This document shows positions 5,478 through 8,206 of a stretch of DNA of 8,206 nt, in pieces (within the stretch, counting starts at the first letter, position 1; each line of letters begins with the position of its first letter). A program made the position numbers and the translations under genes. The notes beneath the pieces were generated by a model. It made no database searches. It saw only the letters and a list, made by a program, of their open reading frames with translations, and was not told where the DNA came from. This DNA is from Desulfoplanes sp. Its GTDB lineage: Bacteria > Desulfobacterota > Desulfovibrionia > Desulfovibrionales > Desulfomicrobiaceae. Location of the stretch: NCBI GenBank assembly GCA_028708105.1, contig JAQVZR010000061.1:1-8206 (forward strand). Reading direction: 5' to 3'.

Positions 5478-7285
5478 TAAAGCCTTTCATGAAGGTCTGG
5501 AACGAAGCCGTCCGGACCTACACATCCATCACCAATGCCCGTTGGCTCATTCTGGGAGTCCTGGTGGGTATTGTCTCCGGTATCGGTGCAATCATCTTCT
5601 TCGCCAGTATTGAAGGAATCAAATTTTTATTGCTCCACGAGGCCGCCGGCCTGACTCTTCCCGCTCCTGCCGGGGAAGAACTCTTCCATACACTGCAGAC
5701 ATCGGCCTACCGCCCCTGGCTGATTCCGATCTTCACCACCCTGGTGGGACTGCTTTCGGGATGGCTGACCTATAAATATATGCCGGAAACCCGGTACAGC
5801 GGCACTGACGGCACCGATGCCATGATCAAGAATTTTCACCAGCAGGGCGGTGTCATGCGCCCCATAGTTCCTCTGCTCAAGGCCGGAATTGCAATACTGA
5901 ACATCGCCACTGGCGGCAGTGCCGGGCGTGAAGGCCCTATATCTCTGCTGGGAGCAGGATGCGGATCATGGATCGCCCAGAAATTCAACCTTTCGGCCAA
6001 GGAACGCAGGATTCTTCTTCTGGCCGGGGCAGCCGGAGGCCTTGGGGCCATATTCCGGGCCCCTCTCGGGGGGGCACTGACCGCGGTGGAAGTGATCTAC
6101 CGGGAAGACTTTGAAGCCGAGGCCATTTTGCCGGCAGTCATCTCTTCGGTGGTCTCATATTCCCTGTTCACCCTGGCTTTTGGTACGGAACCCATCTTCG
6201 GCATCCCCCATTTCACCTTTACCGATCCCAGAGAACTCCCGTTTTACGCCATTTTGGCCGTGGTCTGTGCCGCTTCAGGCTGGTTCTGGATCAAGACCTT
6301 TACAACGGTTAAATACAAAATTTTCTGGCCCATGACCGATAAATTAGGATTTGTGTGGACCATGGGCTTTGCGGGCCTGCTCATGGGACTTATCGGCTGG
6401 GCCTTTCCCCAGCTGCTCTGCGGCGGGTACGGCTGGCTGGAATTGGCCATTCTTGGCAAATTGACCATAGGAACCATGCTGGCCATCATCGTGGGCAAGG
6501 CCATTGCCACCTCCATTGTGCTGGGTTCGGGAATAAGCGGCGGTATGTTCGCCCCGGCCCTGTTTGCCGGCGGATTAAGCGGGGGCATCGTGGGTTACGC
6601 AGCCCATGCCTACATACCCACCATTGTCACCCAGCCTGGAGCCTATGTTCTGGTGGGCATGGCCGCCTTTTTTGCAGGTGTGGCCAACGCTCCCATTGGT
6701 CCGATGATCATGGTCTGTGAATTGACTAAAGGCTATGGCCTGCTGGCTCCTCTGATGATGGCCTCGGCCATCACTATCGTCCTGGCCAGAAATTTTTCCC
6801 TGTACGAAAATCAGGTGGACAATAAATTCGAATCACCAGCCCATATTCAGGACACAACCATCAACATCCTTGAAGACCTGCGGGTCTCAGACTTTTATCA
6901 GCCCGAGCTGGTGACCACCCTGGAAGAAGGTACCTCCTTCCATGCCATTACGGATATTATTACCGATACCAATGAACTCTATTTTCCTGTCCGCAATCAT
7001 GAAGACAACATCACCGGTATTCTTTCAGTCCAGAACCTGCGCAAGGTTCTGTTCGAGGACTGCCTCTTTGACGTGCTGGTAGCCAAAGACGTGGCCGGCA
7101 AACCTGTCGTCGTCCATCCTGACGACGACCTATACACGGCTCTGATGCTCTTTGTGGACTCCGGGTACGGACAGATTCCAGTCATTGATCATGATGATCC
7201 CAAAAAAATCCTGGGGCAGCTGGCCAGAGAAGATGTCTTTGCCGCGTATGCCAAGACATTGAAAGAACTCAAGAAAAAGGAATAA
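5459..7285 (+). CDS. ClC-family chloride channel/transporter with C-terminal CBS pair
   Basis: A 608-residue membrane protein. Residues 28-450 form the ClC transmembrane core and 470-600 a tandem CBS pair (about 473-533 and 541-598), a module that in other proteins binds adenine nucleotides and gates the pore. The gating glutamate is present as GREGP (E158 in 156-160). The second anion-site motif GGMFAP is at 361-366, and Y449 in SLYENQ fits the central-site Tyr. In place of GSGIP the first filter segment reads SGTDGTDA (114-121). At the position of the internal proton glutamate of E. coli ClC (E203), my alignment by eye gives V212, the residue found in ClC channels, so H+ coupling cannot be assumed. 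The ATG at 5459 overlaps ribF and has no clear ribosome site, suggesting coupling; an ATG at 5489 is an alternative. Likely role: anion transport across the inner membrane, cargo unproven (chloride or fluoride, for example). Confidence 0.92.
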   Translation: MRLTSIIKPFMKVWNEAVRTYTSITNARWLILGVLVGIVSGIGAIIFFASIEGIKFLLLHEAAGLTLPAPAGEELFHTLQTSAYRPWLIPIFTTLVGLLSGWLTYKYMPETRYSGTDGTDAMIKNFHQQGGVMRPIVPLLKAGIAILNIATGGSAGREGPISLLGAGCGSWIAQKFNLSAKERRILLLAGAAGGLGAIFRAPLGGALTAVEVIYREDFEAEAILPAVISSVVSYSLFTLAFGTEPIFGIPHFTFTDPRELPFYAILAVVCAASGWFWIKTFTTVKYKIFWPMTDKLGFVWTMGFAGLLMGLIGWAFPQLLCGGYGWLELAILGKLTIGTMLAIIVGKAIATSIVLGSGISGGMFAPALFAGGLSGGIVGYAAHAYIPTIVTQPGAYVLVGMAAFFAGVANAPIGPMIMVCELTKGYGLLAPLMMASAITIVLARNFSLYENQVDNKFESPAHIQDTTINILEDLRVSDFYQPELVTTLEEGTSFHAITDIITDTNELYFPVRNHEDNITGILSVQNLRKVLFEDCLFDVLVAKDVAGKPVVVHPDDDLYTALMLFVDSGYGQIPVIDHDDPKKILGQLAREDVFAAYAKTLKELKKKE

Positions 7286-7369
7286 TATAAGATACAGAAT
7301 GCGTAGGCGCAGGGCTACCCTTTATGTACATGCATTGACAAATAATCACTGATAGTTCTGGCTCCTCGG

Positions 7370-7401
7370 CCAAGCAATCAGTCACCCAATATACTGCTTG
7401 G
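7370..7401. repeat. 7-bp inverted repeat upstream of truA
   Basis: CCAAGCA (7370-7376) and its reverse complement TGCTTGG (7395-7401) are separated by 18 nt, with a TATACT hexamer at 7390-7395 between them. A TTGACA hexamer lies upstream at 7335-7340, but no -10 box is correctly spaced from it. The repeat could be an operator or chance. The 172-nt gap 7286-7457 holds nothing else I can name, and no terminator for the ClC gene. Confidence 0.2.
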
Positions 7402-7457
7402 ATGCATCATCAACTGCGCTCTGCCTATTACTGTACCTTTCTAACCTGGTCATCCCC

Positions 7458-8192
7458 ATGCCCCGAATACGTCTGACCATGGCCTACGAAGGCACTGATT
7501 TTTGCGGCTGGCAGATCCAGAATGGCCAACCAACCATCCAGGGATGTATTGAAAATGCCCTGGCTACGCTGTGCGGTGTGCCTACCCGCATCTACGGATC
7601 AGGACGCACCGATTCAGGGGTCCATGCCATGGCCCAGGTGGCCCATATGGATATCCCCGACACCAGGACACATATCCCCTGGCAAAAAGCCCTCAACGCC
7701 ATTCTGCCACCCTCTATCCGTATTATAGATGTCCAAACCGTTGGGGCTGATTTCCATGCCAGGTATGCAAGCGTATCCAAGACTTATTCCTATACCTTGT
7801 GGACCAATGCAGACTTCGTCCTCCCCCAGCGCAGACGATTCGTATGGAACACGGGGCCTCTGGATATCCCGGCCATGCAGGAAGCGGCGGACTATATTAT
7901 AGGCACCCACGACTTCAAAAGTTTTCAGAATCTCGGCACGGACGTGCAGTCAACCGTGCGGACCATCACTGCCATCACCCATAAACAAGGAATCACCAGA
8001 TACGAGGTAGTATGGACTCTGAGTGCTACCGGATTCTTAAAACAGATGGTGCGCAATATCATTGGCCTGCTGTACAAGGTGGGCAAAGGCAAAATCTGCT
8101 TGCGGAAGCTTATTTCTACCGGGCACTTATCTATGATTCCAGAAACGGCCTGGATCTGGCTTTTTCGGATTATACGAAGGTTTTGGAGATAA
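7458..8192 (+). CDS. truA: TruA tRNA pseudouridine synthase, 3'-truncated with foreign tail
   Basis: TruA makes pseudouridine at positions 38-40 of the tRNA anticodon stem. Residues 1-212 match TruA throughout: the start MPRIRLTMAYEGTDFCGWQIQ, the catalytic motif GRTDSGVH with D52 (49-56), DFHARYASVSKTY (98-110), HDFKSF (151-156) and GFLKQMVRNIIG (192-203). After VGKGK (208-212) similarity stops. The remaining 32 residues lack the usual TAPA..GL and final LxxVxY strand and look like frame-shifted read-through of other DNA, ending at 8192. E. coli TruA is 270 aa; about 35-50 C-terminal residues are missing, so the product is probably not functional as shown. The start at 7458 is chosen by homology; a longer frame from 7398 adds 20 unconserved residues. 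Ribosome site is weak. A genomic rearrangement or an assembly misjoin would each explain the structure. Confidence 0.82.
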   Translation: MPRIRLTMAYEGTDFCGWQIQNGQPTIQGCIENALATLCGVPTRIYGSGRTDSGVHAMAQVAHMDIPDTRTHIPWQKALNAILPPSIRIIDVQTVGADFHARYASVSKTYSYTLWTNADFVLPQRRRFVWNTGPLDIPAMQEAADYIIGTHDFKSFQNLGTDVQSTVRTITAITHKQGITRYEVVWTLSATGFLKQMVRNIIGLLYKVGKGKICLRKLISTGHLSMIPETAWIWLFRIIRRFWR

Positions 8193-8206
8193 AACCTGAC
8201 TTTGCG
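8102..8206 (+). CDS. Partial TPR (tetratricopeptide repeat) protein, runs off the window
   Basis: In the frame one base later than truA, 8102-8206 encodes 35 residues beginning AEAYFYRALIYDSRNG and ending KPDFA. It fits the TPR consensus at every key position: Y4, R7, A8, Y11, A20, Y24, V27 and P32, followed by the expected Ala of a next repeat. The frame stays open to the window end. It is open upstream to a stop at 7982-7984, but that part overlaps truA-coding DNA and shows no TPR character, so the true TPR sequence starts somewhere in 8094-8110. It has no start codon of its own here and must be an internal fragment of a longer TPR protein, joined to truncated truA. TPR domains mediate protein-protein contacts; nothing more can be said of function. 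Confidence 0.6.

Noticed and set aside
7398..7457. Longer start for TruA with a hydrophobic N-terminus
   Set aside because: TruA is cytoplasmic and homology begins at the Met encoded at 7458; the 20 extra residues are unconserved and lack a ribosome site.
1..8206. CRISPR array, insertion sequence, phage or toxin-antitoxin system
   Set aside because: No regularly spaced direct repeats, transposase or integrase motifs, or paired small toxin-antitoxin frames were seen on either strand.

Overview
The window looks like ordinary chromosomal housekeeping DNA from a Gram-negative bacterium. My best guess is a sulfate reducer of the Desulfovibrionales type (Desulfobacterota). That rests on gene content (an orphan larB, a creatinase-like M24 peptidase, ribF followed by a CBS-containing ClC gene and truA), moderate GC and the look of the proteins. 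It is an inference, because no 16S or species-specific marker is present.

Layout. Positions 1-274 are a non-coding leader rich in small hairpins that runs into a cold-shock protein gene (275-475) closed by a strong intrinsic terminator. A 47-codon lysine-rich ORF with a good ribosome site follows (575-718). Next come an M24 metallopeptidase (812-2029) and larB (2113-2886), probably one transcription unit. A second cold-shock gene (3131-3331), 73% identical to the first in protein, has its own leader and a candidate promoter. It faces an rluA-type pseudouridine synthase on the minus strand (3425-4069), and a 46-bp near-perfect palindrome between the two can serve as terminator for both. Upstream of rluA on the minus strand lies tRNA-Leu(CAG) with its own promoter and terminator. 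The plus strand then carries ribF (4497-5477), overlapped by 19 nt by a ClC chloride transporter/channel gene with two C-terminal CBS domains (5459-7285), and then truA (from 7458).

How the genes relate. Two genes modify RNA (rluA, truA), one tRNA decodes CUG, two small cold-shock proteins probably act as RNA chaperones, ribF makes FMN and FAD, and larB carries out the first step of nickel-pincer nucleotide synthesis. Only ribF-ClC shows tight physical coupling, and M24-larB may be co-transcribed. No single pathway unites the window.

The most anomalous point is at the right edge. The truA reading frame loses all resemblance to TruA after about residue 212-218. From about 8102 a different plus-strand frame encodes a textbook tetratricopeptide repeat that runs to the window end. 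So truA is 3'-truncated and joined to an unrelated TPR gene, by genomic rearrangement or by a cloning/assembly misjoin; a HindIII hexamer lies at the junction. I found no CRISPR array, insertion sequence, phage gene or convincing new multi-gene system.
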